Of a DNA stretch of 64,000 nucleotides, positions 12,337 to 27,008 are shown piece by piece. Position numbers and translations under genes: made by a program. A model generated the notes under the pieces. It searched no databases. It worked only from the letters and a program-made list of their open reading frames with translations, and had not been told where the DNA came from. Positions within the stretch are counted from its first letter, which is position 1. Each line of letters starts with the position of its first letter. The stretch comes from Gonapodya prolifera JEL478. Lineage: Eukaryota; Monoblepharomycota; Monoblepharidomycetes; Monoblepharidales; Gonapodyaceae. The stretch is taken from NCBI GenBank assembly GCA_001574975.1, contig KQ965739.1, positions 97,052-161,051 of the forward strand, given 5' to 3'.

Positions 12337-14299
12337 ATGCGGGAAATCGGTTAGAACTTCCTAGGCAATGGGGCGCCGACTCCAGAAACGTTTTTCTCGG
12401 TCAAGTGCGTCAGTCACTTCTAAGTCAGTTTACGTGCACGCGGACTTCTTTTGCATTAGGAGTCGATGCACGAGTTTAGGCATATTTCGATCTTTTGTAG
12501 ATAAATAGTACAAGACATTACATATAATGTTGTACACAGCAAAAGCACCAAAGCTTGCTTTGCAGTTACGGTGGCGGCCATTTCTTCCCACTCTCCAGCG
12601 TACTTGTACGCACCATTGGGTGATTTTCGGTTGATACCGAAACGTGCGATCAATTTGCAAATTGTATATTCGTCAAGAATATGTGACATACAATGTAAAA
12701 ATGTACGATTCCCCTGACACCTTACATCCACATTTGAAGATGCTCGGCTCTATAAAAGAATCGTTTACTTTCCGGCTCGGGAATCCTGCGTTAGTAACCC
12801 AGGGTAGAGTGGGGTTACGGCAGACTAGTATGAGCCGTTACATGGTCATCAGAGCGAAACGACCGAAAAGCAACACATTCACAAAGATGGCTTCGGAGAC
12901 GAAGAAGCACCTCTGTGAACTGATTGCTTGTCAGTGTCACGAGTAAGCGACCGAAAAGACATCCCAGATCGAAATGCTAAACGCCAGAGTGTCTTAAAGA
13001 AACCGACCTCAAATTACCTACAAGGGGTGGAAGAATTCATTAGTTTCCTGGTGTGAACTATCTCTCGCAAGAAAGAAACATCCAGAAAGACTGTCTCTTT
13101 CAGATTCGGGAAAATTGTGTCTAATCAAACCCCGTTAGGGTCATGTGAAACACGGATATAACAATTTAAATCATCACGTGCGGTTTCCAGTGTTGAACAT
13201 CAAGCTCTTCGATTCGATGCAAAAAAAACTTACCATTTCTATTTCAAGTGCATAGAAATGAGCGAATGTCGAAGGAAATGAGCTGAACAGCTGTCGGGGA
13301 GACGGAAAGAAAGAAATTGGATCAATGTATGTTTTTCGGACCAGCGAAAGAGGCACTACAGTCCCTTATTCCTTTTGTGGTGGCTCAGACATGCGAATCT
13401 ACGACTTCTCAACAACGCCGTAAAGGCTCAGAAGCAGAACTGGCATTTGCGTAGATGGTAATCATCATCGATCTCCACGTTTGCGTGAAGATCATGCAAT
13501 TCAGCATCCGATACTCACCTAGTTGAAGGGATGGCACAGTTCATCAAACCAGTAAGATTTTGTTCACCGGGAAACCCTGCAGAAAGACCGGGTGGTTTTA
13601 GTTAATTGGGAATCGTAAACGAGATTTCACAGGCAAACGAGAAATAACCCTCGAATCAGTTGGTAGTGCATGTCATTTAAAATCACTTTGGATCATTTCC
13701 GTCTTGAAAACTTAGCATCATCTCGAGTTCCGTTCGAAAAGGGGATCATCGGTTTGAGGCTACTCACGTTTTTTGTTATCTCTTCCACTTCCGGTTGGGT
13801 CAGATGGAAACCACGAACTGTCTTGATGGCCTGAGTGACGAACAGCATAGGTCAGAAACTGATACCTAGCTCGCAATCTCGATGGTACACCGATTGCAAT
13901 CCCCTCAGAATCGAGGAATTCCATTGTTCTGCGACGAGCAACCGTCGGCTCCACAGTTAGAGTTCGGAGGGAGATTCGCGTCCGCGGGGTTGGTATGCGC
14001 ACGTCGCATCCAAAGTCAACTCATCGCAGCAATCTGTGCTGAACTCACATTGGAAGGATGTATGTTCAAGGGATAAAACGGCCTTTTATATGTAAGAGGG
14101 AGAAAAAGCGGGACCGGGCACATGACCAAAGGTCCTTCCGTTCATGAAAAGTGGAAAATCGGAGGAGATTTCGTGACTAAAACATTTCTCGGGATGGCTT
14201 CTCGCCACGGGTGGAAATGGTGTCGGTTCGATTGAACTCTATGTATTGAACCACGGAGAAAATTTTGACGAAACAATATGAGACGCTGCAGATATTCTT
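12337..14299. other. long intergenic stretch, no gene seen
   Basis: About 2 kb separates the tail-to-tail ends of the glycosidase and GAPDH genes. I looked for conserved coding exons and RNA genes on both strands and saw none. Short open frames here give no family-like peptides. Confidence 0.45.
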
Positions 14300-15981
<1,682 letters not shown>

Positions 15982-17069
15982 GGTAGAGAAATCTTTCGCG
16001 ACGGTGGTATGAATTCGGTTGGGATGTGAGTTTCACGGGGGATGATTCAGAGTTTGTGACTCGACAGGTTTGAAAACTGTGGCACAGAATTTGCCCTCCT
16101 GATGTGGCAAATCTCCCCCATCTCCTCCTTCTCGTTGCAGCGTTTGCGCGGTTATTATTAATCTATTCGAGATCTTTCTTTCCAAGTCTCACGCGAGATG
16201 GGGGGAAAGATCTTCATCGCACACTTATGTACATATGTACATCTGATAAACGTAACTCTACATCTTACCTTTCATCGAGGGATTTCATTACCATACCGGA
16301 TTTTAAAAACGGGCTGTTTGATCTTCAGAAAGCGAAGCAACATACTGACTAACCTCGGGAATCCAGATCGAAATATACTTATGTGAAAATGACTGAGGGC
16401 GAGGAATCAGTATAGTTCGGAGTGAGTGGTGGGCCCAAGCGGTTAGTAATGTTAAACCGGGCTACTGCACTTCATCTCCATAACCGGAATATGACCAGGC
16501 CAAGAACACGGAAGCACTTTTTACATGAGCGGTGGAGCAATTCTTGCTTGAAGAGTTCTACTTGGTCCATACCATCCTCCAAAGCGAGGGATATAGCCGG
16601 TGACGTCTTTCGACAGTAGGAGGTGAGCTTGGGCAGGTACTTTATGCCGGAGAGCTATTTACATCGCGGGGGCATTAGATCAGAGATCCCGAATTAGAGT
16701 TCTTCATTGCGGGTGAAACTCTCCCCAGAGACAATAATCGGCGGCAGCCGGAAGGCCTTACACCAATATCAAACACGGATCAGTGATTCGTGCTACCAGT
16801 TGCAGTTGAACTGTGGAGCTGTTTGCTTTCGTTCCGCTGCAGTTCCACAGTGTTGATTTGGGACCGTTTCCTTCATGCTCCTATCTTCCCCAAGAGCATT
16901 CCTTTTTACGCTGAAGAGCGCGATTCATTGAGGAAAGGAAAGGAAAGAGAGAAGAAGAGAGGAGGAAACCTGGTGTCCGTGTAATTTGCCCGGGGGGTTG
17001 ATTTTGTTGGAGGGGATGACCGCAGTCTACCAGGAAAAGCAAAATTGAAATATTCTTGGGAATCGGACA
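15982..17069. promoter_or_regulatory. divergent promoter region of GAPDH and PRMT1
   Basis: About 1.1 kb lies between two genes transcribed away from each other, and no coding exon is supported in it. It contains a perfect 16-bp palindrome at 16227-16242 (atgtacatatgtacat), which could bind a dimeric factor, and a purine run at about 16935-16960 just before the PRMT1 side. Function is inferred from position only. Confidence 0.4.
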
Positions 17070-18577
<1,508 letters not shown>

Positions 18578-18908
18578 GGGTAATTCGTGTTTACTACTGT
18601 CTAGATTTGAATATTATGGAGCAAACATGTTGCAATCATAACCGAAACATTACGAGACCATCTTTCGACTTGTCTTGGCTGCTTTGACATGTTTGGGAGA
18701 ACAATAGCACGTGAGGTCTAATATTAAATGAGATCTATAAACATTAAAGACTCTTTGGCGATACCGTCAGACTCTAGATGAACAGCGCAAGACACATTAT
18801 ATAACACCCTCCCAGTCCACCCGTTTTCCCACAACGCAGACCACGCGTCCAGCGCGTCGAATCCGCACACACCACCATCCCATTTACGCACACCACACCT
18901 TGTGGCAC
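18578..18908. other. short intergenic stretch between converging genes
   Basis: PRMT1 and the double-CBM1 gene converge here. No coding exon is supported. It should hold both 3' ends. Confidence 0.5.
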
Positions 18909-20168
18909 TTAGCACCCTTCCACGCACCGCCCCGTCGCCGGGTCGTAGCATGGCCACACGCCAGGAAGCCTGCACAGGTGCCCGCAGTCAGACAGGATCA
19001 TGCTGTACCCGTCCCCCGCGCAGTACGTGCCCCCGCCCGCCGCGACGACGCCGCCTAGGAACCAGGGGCACTGGATGTGGCCGGTTCCGTCGAAGAGGGA
19101 GCATGAGGGAGCTATCGCTCCGCCACAGTGTCCCCCAGACCCGAAGGGGGGCTGGTGGCAACGGCCTGTGTCGATTCCGGTAGGTGGTGGAGGAGGCGGG
19201 CTGTTGAAATGGGAAGAGATGCTGACGTTAAGGTGATTGTTGAGGTATTTCTCTGTGAAGCAACACTTACGGTGGTGGTGGAGGCGGCGGGGGAGGGGNN
19301 NNNNNNNNNNNNNNNNNNNNNNNNNNNNNNNNNNNNNNNNNNNNNNNNNNNNGGGGGGGGAGGAGGCCTATGAAAGTGAGACAAGAATGTCAGTTTTCAC
19401 ATCTCCGCAGAATGCAACGCCCCTCCCTGCTCACTGTTGTTTTGGCGGTGCGGGCTGAACCGGAGGAGGAGGAGGCGGTGCCTTTGCTGCTGCATTTGCA
19501 GTGGGAATAGGAATGATGGCACCTTGTCCAACCACGTCGGCCGAGAATGTGGGATCTGCCGGCGCGTCAGGTGTTGGCACCGCTTGTGTTGTGTCGGGCG
19601 CGACGGTGGGTGAGTATTCGGCGGCTGGAGGGCTCACTGGGGGTGGGACCTGCGTGGGGTGGTTTGTGTGCGTGTTTGCCTGGGTGCTTTACGGCCGGTG
19701 CTCAATCCGGCGCACTCACCACAATGTTTGCTCCTGGAGCGAAAACGCATTGAGAATACATCGGGCTGTGCTCAACACAAGCCCAACCGCGTGAGCAACA
19801 CCCGGTTGGCCCACTGTAGCCCTCGCCGCCGCATTGGGCGTATTTCTGCGCACACGTTGTCTAGAGGAGGATTCACGAACAATTTTCAGCGTTGGTTGCT
19901 AGAATCTTGGTGCTAGATTCTGTCGGCGTTCGCGACGTACCTCTGCAGGATTGGACGGGACGCACTGGGAGTACCATTCGTTCTGCACGATGCACGCCGC
20001 TCCCCTCTGGCAGCACGTTTCTCCCACCCAGGAGATTCCGCCGCACTGGTCCCACCACGACTGGCACTCGGCGGCGGAAGCGCTGGGGAAGAGCGCGATA
20101 AGGAACAGGGACAGCAACGCGATGAGCGGCCACGCCGGCGCTCGGGATCGTATGTCTTGCGGATCCAT
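18909..20168 (-). CDS. secreted double-CBM1 protein with Pro-rich linker and Cys-rich tail
   Basis: Exons 20168-19941, 19860-19720, 19649-19435, 19367-19271 (containing the assembly gap) and 19200-18909. The start gives a signal peptide with core LIALLSLFLIALFP, cut near ASA-AECQ. Two fungal CBM1 cellulose-binding modules follow, one per exon: QSWWDQCGGISWVGE...WYSQC and KYAQCGGEGYSGPTGCC...MYSQC. They hold the usual Cys set and aromatic face. A Pro/Ala-rich linker (PPPVSPPAAEYSP and a run of Pro) leads to a C-terminal domain of about 80 residues with ten or so Cys (GGHCGGAIAPSCSLF, CPWFLGG, TYCAGDGYSMILSDCGHLC, CYDPATGRCVEGC). I do not recognise that last domain. No glycosidase domain is present, so a cellulose-binding accessory, adhesion or scaffold role is inferred. 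The gap falls inside the Pro codon run, so total length is unknown. Confidence 0.75.
19299..19352. other. assembly gap of 54 N
   Basis: Undetermined bases lie within the Pro-rich linker exon of the CBM1 gene, flanked by G/C homopolymer-like sequence. True length is unknown; the reading frame on both sides is consistent with a Pro repeat. Confidence 0.99.
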
Positions 20169-20476
20169 GTGGAGCGAACGCGCAAGCAAGAGGAGAGAGA
20201 AAAGAGAAGAGTGAGGTATGGAACGAGCGCCGGCGACGGATTATAAAGGCCTGCGGTTGAAGCAAGCACCATACACCTGAACGGGAGGAGCCAGGGCACC
20301 CTTCTTCCGGCAAGTGTTTACCCTTGCGGCGTGCCAAGCAAGGGCAGAATGATTCCCGATTAAGAAACGGTGTCGAATGCGCGCGCAATCACACAGATGC
20401 ATTTTGAGAATTCAGACGGGTGAACCTTTCCGACGGCGGCGTTCTTGAAGTGTTGTGTCGTTGAACAGCGTCCCCG

Positions 20477-21000
20477 GTTGCATCGCAGCTCGCATTACTA
20501 CGTTTTACATCCATAACTCATCGGTGGTCGGGTTGAATCACAAGTTTGAGTATATGAAATTCACCCTGACATTGGCGCCGTTCATGGCGGGTTCGTACAT
20601 AATGCCGCCGAGGCATTCAAATCACAATTCTTTTGCCAAAAAGGATATTAACGAGCCTGTCTAGACTTTCTGGCAGTCGCCTGTCCTCGCAAGTGTATGA
20701 ACCAGATGTGAAGGTAGGCGACGGAATGCATGACGGGAGTTTTGTCAAAAAGAGCCGTGGCAAAACCTCGCGCAACACCTGACAAGCTTATTTCCGGTAG
20801 TTACTGATTTGCGGAGCGACAGAGTCGCGCTTATTGCATGACACAAAAGGCGGCCAGCCGGCGGCATAACAACAGCTTGTTGCCACCAGCGAGAATTGAA
20901 AGAACCCCATAATCCCCAACCGAAGTCCCCGTCATTTCAACATTACATATGCGCAAATTCCCCACACAATATGTTCGTTCCCCTTCAATCCGTCGTCCTA
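20477..21000. repeat. left copy of a diverged segmental duplication
   Basis: Two blocks recur in the same order about 1.2 kb to the right. The block at 20485-20640 (cagctcgcattac, acgttttacatcca, gttgaatcacaagtttgagta) matches about 21708-21840. The block at about 20890-20980 (aaccccata, gtcatttcaacatta, gcaaattccccac) matches about 22090-22155. The copies are diverged and contain no gene that I can support. The pair brackets a possible small secreted protein gene. Confidence 0.6.
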
Positions 21001-21229
21001 TTCACAGTTTTCCACGCCTTACTGCTACGGTCTGCCGGCCAAAGGCGTTGCCACAGCTGGGAAACAACCTGCACCTGACTGGCACCGCTTCACCTTGAAA
21101 CAGGTCGGCCCACCATTCACCCAAAGCGCGTTGATAGGCGCGCCACCGACCACCAAGTGCCATTCCTGCTCGGACGCACTCCGATCTTTCCATCCGGAAG
21201 AAACAAACAGCTGCCAGCTGCCCTGCACC

Positions 21230-21648
21230 ATGCCTCGCCCGCGATCCACGCCTCTCCTAATCGCGCTCCTCTGCACCACCGCGCTCATTTCCATCCTCGC
21301 TCGCGTTCTCAATTGGACCACGCCAGGACCTCTGGCAGTCCACCATCCCCAAGACAATGGTGCGGCGAGGGGGAACGTACTGCCCGCCAGGATACTATTG
21401 TGAGTCCGTCCTGCCCTGTCCTGTCCTGTGACTGGTTGGGTCGTGAAATCGACAACTTGCCGCCCTGGGTTTCATGCTTCGTCTGTGTTCGAACCCCAGG
21501 CAATATTTTGACCCTTCAATGTACATTCGACGTTATTGATCCCTTCCCACCCCCGCCTGGTGGCGGGGGCGGTGGATGTGGAGGAGGTGGTGGTAAAAAG
21601 TTCATTGGGGATCCCATCCCAACAGAAGAAGATCCATGGTGGTGCTAG
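21230..21648 (+). CDS. possible small secreted Gly/Cys-rich protein
   Basis: An ATG at 21230 opens a signal-like peptide (STPLLIALLCTTALISILA). A downstream exon ending at 21648 codes a tail with VIDPFPPPPGGGGGGC and a second Gly run, ending in PWWC. A splice from a GTGAGT donor near 21400 to a CAG near 21500 is plausible, and the donor side can read TYCPPGYYC, Cys-rich like the tail of the neighbouring CBM1 protein. The N-terminal and C-terminal pieces do not share one clean frame without a further splice, so the model is incomplete or the gene is broken. Confidence 0.3.
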
Positions 21649-21704
21649 GGCCCTAGGTAGAGATCCAATGGCAAATCTCGCTATGGTGCATGGTTGCAAT
21701 CTAC

Positions 21705-22170
21705 CTGTCACAGCTCGCATTACGATACTACGTTTTACATCCACAATTCATGACAGTTGTGAGGTTGAATCAAAAGTTTGAGTAAGTCAATTAATTCCAC
21801 GTTGACAATGGCAAGGTTCATCGTACATTATTTCAATTCATCAAGGAGGGGACTTTCAAAACGAACGAACGAGATGGAAAGAAGACCTTGATACGCGAGG
21901 GACCTTTGTGCTAGCCGTTCAGGCTTTGCAGCGTAGGGATGTCAATGCGTTTACCGTTTGGTGAACGGGTTGGTCTGTACATGAAACCAAGACCACCAGT
22001 AACCGTCTGGCGAAGGTGTGTCACGGTCGCGTTAATAGCATCCCACCAAAAGGTGGCGTCATAAACCTGGTTTTCGCACGAGCGAGAAGTGATGAAACCC
22101 CATGAACCGACCAAGGCCTGCGTCATTTCAACATTATGTGCAAATTCCCCACTCTCCCATACACATGTGC
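21705..22170. repeat. right copy of the segmental duplication
   Basis: Diverged second copy of the 20477-21000 block, in the same orientation. It ends just before the 3' end of the uS3 gene. Nothing else is seen here. Confidence 0.6.
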
Positions 22171-22238
22171 TCAACCCTTTCCTACTCAACCCCTACACGA
22201 ACCTCCACCCCACACCTTGGGCCCCCCTTGCCCTGCAT

Positions 22239-24069
22239 TCACGCAACGACCTCAGCCTCGTCGACGACGGGCGCGGCGGCGGCGGGCGCAGGCTCGGGAA
22301 CGGGAACGGGGATCTCCTCCTCGGGTTTGGGTTCCTAGAATCGAACCAACACGGATAAGCAGTGTGTACTCCAACCGCCCAGGTCACCCAAAAAGCTTGC
22401 ACTCACGATAATGGTGACGTTGTCAGGAAGGGGCTTCTTCGGTCCTTGCTTTCCGGTAGGGTCCTGAGCGAGCATGATCTTGACCTTGACGCCGAGCACA
22501 CCCTGCCTGAGGAGGACGTGGCGCACCGCCGTGTCGATGTACTCCTGCGCCGGCTGGCCAGAGTGGATCATAAACCCGTCGGCGAACTTCATCGATTTGG
22601 CACGAGCCCCGCGGAGCTTGCCAGAGACCACGACTTCGACACCCTTGGCGCCGGATTCGGTGGCGAAGCGGAGGACACCGTAGCAGGCGCTGGGGGTTGG
22701 GGGAAAGAGGGAAGGGAAGGTGGAGAGAGGTAAGAGGTGGTCTACAGTGGCAGGTGGAAACCATCATCCAGTCCACAGAATGCGCAGAACCAGTCATGCG
22801 ATGAGCATGAAACGGCGCGCGGATTCGCGTCGTGAAAAGCGTCCCACTCCCGTGCCTTCGTTTACCCATCTCACGCTTCTGTTCAACGGATGCACGCAAC
22901 CGCCCCAACTCCAATCGCTGCCCAACCCCTCACAACGCCGAACGAACAAGGGCCCACCTACTCACCGACGCACCGCCAACCCACCCAGCAACTTAAACTT
23001 CAAGCTCTCGGCCTGTGCAATCGCGCTCAGCCCCCTGTTCTGGATCCTCTCCGCGTAGAGCTCGACGGTACCCTCGGGGAACCCGAACCGTTTCTGCACG
23101 ACGGCCGTGAGCTCCCTGATCCTGCGCCCGCGCTCGCCGAGCACGTTCTGCGTGCGCGTTGCGCGGATGATCACTTCGGTCCGCGCGGGGGTCACACGGA
23201 CTTCGACACCAGAGTACCCGTCTTCGGCCAGTTCGCGGGTCAGGAGTTCGTTGAGTTCGGCGTAGAAGACTCCGTCGGCGACGAACTGGAGGTGTAAGGG
23301 GGGCGGTGGAGTAATGGGGAGCGGCCGGAGAATGTGGTTAGTCATGAAGTGAAACCAGACGACGACCCAAACTCTCAACGTGAACCGAATCTTCGTTAGG
23401 TGGCAAGCACGCCGAATCCATCACGGGTCGGACTCCTCGGTCAATACGTTAACGATCCTTCCATTGCACATCCGACTCCAATCCACTTCGGCCAAACGAT
23501 CCAAAAGCCTCCACGCTGATTGGTGTCACCAATCGAAAATGGTGTCGCAGTCTCCCCCAAAGAAAGCAGAGCGATACACGAATCTACGGTGTGTCGATGG
23601 CCCGCAAGTGAATTCCTCACGAGGAGAGTGCCAATTCGGCCAAAACGTCCTCCTGGCCCTTTGAATCGATTCCATGGCATAGGGCATACGCTTCACCCTC
23701 GGCCTCTCTCCGCTGTGCCAGTCCAATCTTCCCACACAACATTACCAATCCCGCCGCCGCATCCCGAATCAGAGTCTATATGCAGCCATCACCTCGCTGG
23801 CCTTGACCAGGTCGGTTACGCTTAGAGGTGTCAGAATATAGAAGTGCCGAGCACGTTCGGACTCATCAGAAGGGGATCATGCGACGGCAGGCGGTGTGTA
23901 GGTGGATGTATGTTTCTGCCGTGGGTATCGTCCAGGTGTCCTCTTCAGTACCATCCCGTCCCGTCCAGTTTGTGCAGTTTCTCCCCACCCAACATCGCCC
24001 CACCCCCTGCCCCGCTCCCCGTCTGCGTCCGCTGACCTTTCTCTTCTTGGACATCTGCGTGGCTGCCAT
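22239..24069 (-). CDS. RPS3: 40S ribosomal protein uS3 (Rps3)
   Basis: Exons 24069-24037, 23285-22966, 22689-22407 and 22334-22239 join in phase to 243 residues, the same length as the human protein. uS3 sits at the mRNA entry channel of the 40S subunit. Family sequence is clear throughout: KKRK then [19 protein letters not shown], the KH-domain stretch with [19 protein letters not shown] and [53 protein letters not shown], and [19 protein letters not shown]. The C-terminal tail is Ala/Pro/Glu-rich. The first exon is only 11 codons and the first intron is 751 nt, by far the longest in the window, as often seen in ribosomal protein genes. I checked that intron for C/D-type snoRNA boxes on the sense strand and found none convincing. 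Confidence 0.95.
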
Positions 24070-24529
24070 GGCTGCGGTGCTGTCCTCGTGGAGTCGATGG
24101 ATGGATGCGTCTCCGGCTAAATTATCGGACGCTGTGGTCAACGGCTCTCCTCGTTCACCCACGAAGTCGCTACACTCTCCACCTCGCTCTTACCACTCGC
24201 TTTCTCTGCGACGGTCGGCTCTGCGGCACATCGCGCTGATTTTTTTGCGCACTCTTCCGCTCCGTGGTGCTCTGGCGAAAGCGGTCACCCCATTTCGCAC
24301 AGCCAATCCAGCAATTTTGAGCATCATTGTCCAGATAAATGCATCTGCGTTACAATACTGGGGTGCCATTTGCGATGGTCTGTCGTCTCCGCGTGGTGTG
24401 TGCCCGCTCGAATGACATCACTTCTCCCGTCAGCTTTGGACGTTAGAACTGCCGACACATCCATCTCTGCCCAAGTTCTCTGTCGGGAAACGGAGTCAAG
24501 AGTCGACGCTGTGAGGGGTCTCTAGAGTG
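24070..24529. promoter_or_regulatory. upstream region of RPS3
   Basis: About 460 bp upstream of the uS3 start and before the repeat field. No coding exon is supported. Assigned as promoter from position only. Confidence 0.3.
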
Positions 24530-26440
24530 TTGATGGGCCCACACCTTTTTGCTGGCTCAAAGCTGCGATACTGTCATGTTGCAGTTTGGACTAGATGCGA
24601 AGCCGAAGACATGAAAAGACCCAAAACGACTTTCGCAGATACAGTGGTGCTGCGACGGCGCACGCTACCACGTTGACATGTTTTTATCCAGAGAGCAGGG
24701 ACAAAGCACACTGTGCAACGTCAATGGCCGCTGGGAAAGTTGTTGTACTTTGCAACCACGCACTGTCCTACTTCAAGACCTCACGTTCTGTATGGGAGAA
24801 CGCAGACGCGGATGCGTAGTCACAATTGCATGGACGAGCCTATTTCTTTTGCTGGTTCAAGAACTATCATCAAACCGTGTTGAAGGTTTTCAATGCCTGA
24901 TCACACTGCTCCGATCTTCCACAGAGTCATTTCCGCCCAAACATAGCTGTACTTTTAAAAACGGAGTCGCCAACGTCGGTAGTCCCAGGAGCGTTGACGG
25001 GCACACTCGTTTTTGCTGACTCAAAGCTGCGATGCTTTCGTCACTCGTGTACCTGCTTGTGCCAGTTTGCATTTGACCAGATAGCTCGCGTTTCGCATTC
25101 CTGTCGCTCCGACAGACTCATCTCTGCCCAAGCTTAGTTCTGCATTTGGAAACGACGTCAAAGTTTTCGGAGCGTTGAAGCGCACATTCGTTTTTGCTGG
25201 CACAAAGCTGCGATGCTTTTGCCTTATGGATAGCTGCTTACGCCAGATCTTGTCTCATTCAGGACAAACGACACAACACGACTCTCACAAGTATAGCGGT
25301 CCAGCAATAGCGTGCGCTATCACGCCGACAGTTATTTTTTGTCCAGAGAGCAGTGACCAAGCGCACTGTCGACATCGTTTGCAATTGGAAACATCGATGA
25401 GACACGGGAGTGTGATGGCAGTTGCATCGACGGGGCCATTACTTTCGCTAGTTCGACCAAACTTAGTTCTGCATTGGGAAACAAAGTCGCCAACTTCGAT
25501 CGTCCCTAGAGCGTTGACCAGGCCACTCGTTTTTGCTGGCTCAAAGCTGAGATACCATTGTGAAGTGTGCTGCTGCTTGTGCCAGATCTTGGCTCATTCA
25601 TGTCGAACGACACAACACGAATTCCATACTTGCAGCGGTGCGGCGATGGCCAAGTCTACCATGTCGAAACAGTTTGTCCAGACAACAGTGACAAAACAGT
25701 TAGTGCTATATCATCTGTAGCTTACCTGGAAAGAGATCCATGGTTGTGCGATCACAATTGCATCGACTGGTCAAGGTTTTTGTTGGTTAAGAAACCGACG
25801 TCATCTTTGATGCAGTCTGTTTTCCTGTGCCCAAGTGGGAGTTAAGGAGGACGACACAACACCATTGTCAAAAGGTACTGCGAACGGCAAAAGCTACGAT
25901 GTCGACATGTCTTTTGGTCCAGACAACAGTGACAAAGCAGAAGTCGCACCGTGCGACGTCATTAGCCAAGTGGAATCCTTCTCTTCGCATGGCTCACGCG
26001 CCGGCCCCCGCCACCGAGGACACATGTTCCACGATACGGTATTCCACGCATGTCTGTTTATCAAACTACCGGAGTGATGTCGTCAACAACTGTTGAATGT
26101 TGTTCGCTGGTCGGCAAGATCTGTACACTACGGTATTTATGCTGTTTGGACATCCTCCGCCACGCCAATATTGCGGAGCACCAAACAGAAGCAACACCCT
26201 ATGTCAGCGGCAGTGATCTTGCTTGAGTTCGTTCTTTCTTTTGCAGAAATGGTACCGGTATCGTTGGGGACTAGTCGCGCTTGTTTTTGCAGCAACTCCT
26301 GATGTGAGGAAAAATTAAAAACCACTGCCACGCGCCATGAGGTGCTGTGATGGTGAACCCAACCACGTCGACACATCTTTGTCCAGAGAGCAGTGACAAA
26401 CAGCCTGTGCGACGTCATCTGTCATGTGGAACGCTTGTTC
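24530..26440. repeat. degenerate long-period tandem repeat field
   Basis: Two signature motifs alternate along about 1.9 kb. Motif 1 (tttttgctggctcaaagctg) is seen near 24547, 25008, 25190 and 25530. Motif 2 (gtccagagagcagtgacaa) is seen near 24687, 25338, 25677, 25918 and 26383. A third shared piece (cacaacacgac...gcggtgc..cgatggc) lies between them. Spacing is irregular, roughly 180-460 bp, and the copies are diverged and rearranged. No copy has a lasting reading frame, so this looks like an old noncoding repeat array and not a gene family. Confidence 0.7.
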
Positions 26441-27008
26441 GTCCCTAGCCCCGGCCTTCGAGTGCACTTTGTTCTACGATAGAAATCTGCATTCATTTAT
26501 GTGCATCAAACAAGCGGAGTGAAGGCCTCCGCAATGCTCATTCGGGTGTTGCCGTGAACTCCAACCCGTACAGACTACATATTTAGGTTTGTGTCCTCCC
26601 CTTTCCGTCCCAACGAGGGCTCTGGAGGGACGTGGATGAATCTACTGTAGCGGAGTTGTACTCTTAGACGTGACCATGATTAATTTTCTGGCAATGTGTT
26701 TTGCGTTCCCATTGCGTTCCCCCAATGTCGCGATTTGGGGACGTCCACGCACTTCATATTACAAAGAAGTTCAAGTCAATGTCGGGATCAATACGTAGAA
26801 TGTGAACCAAGTGAGTAATGGGCCAAGTTTAATGATGTCCACCGGTCTGCTAGCTTCGGGAGAGTTGTATACATGTAATTGTACCCAAAGGCTCACGCTC
26901 TGCCCAAGTCTTGCGCTACGAGCATTACATTTTCTCAACAGCCACAACTAGGAGAAGTTCGAAGCCATCTTTCGCCACCGCTCTACTCCTAACCAGAGTA
27001 TGATACCC
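26441..27008. other. intergenic, no gene seen
   Basis: Between the repeat field and the 3' end of the mitochondrial-type gene. No coding exon or RNA gene is supported. Confidence 0.4.

Noticed and set aside
12644-12946. Open frame in the GH5-GAPDH intergenic region
   Set aside because: Composition and text look random, and no splice partner or family similarity is visible.
20971-21078. Small secreted peptide starting MFVPLQSVVLF on the plus strand
   Set aside because: Signal-like start but only about 35 residues, no partner exon and no family likeness.
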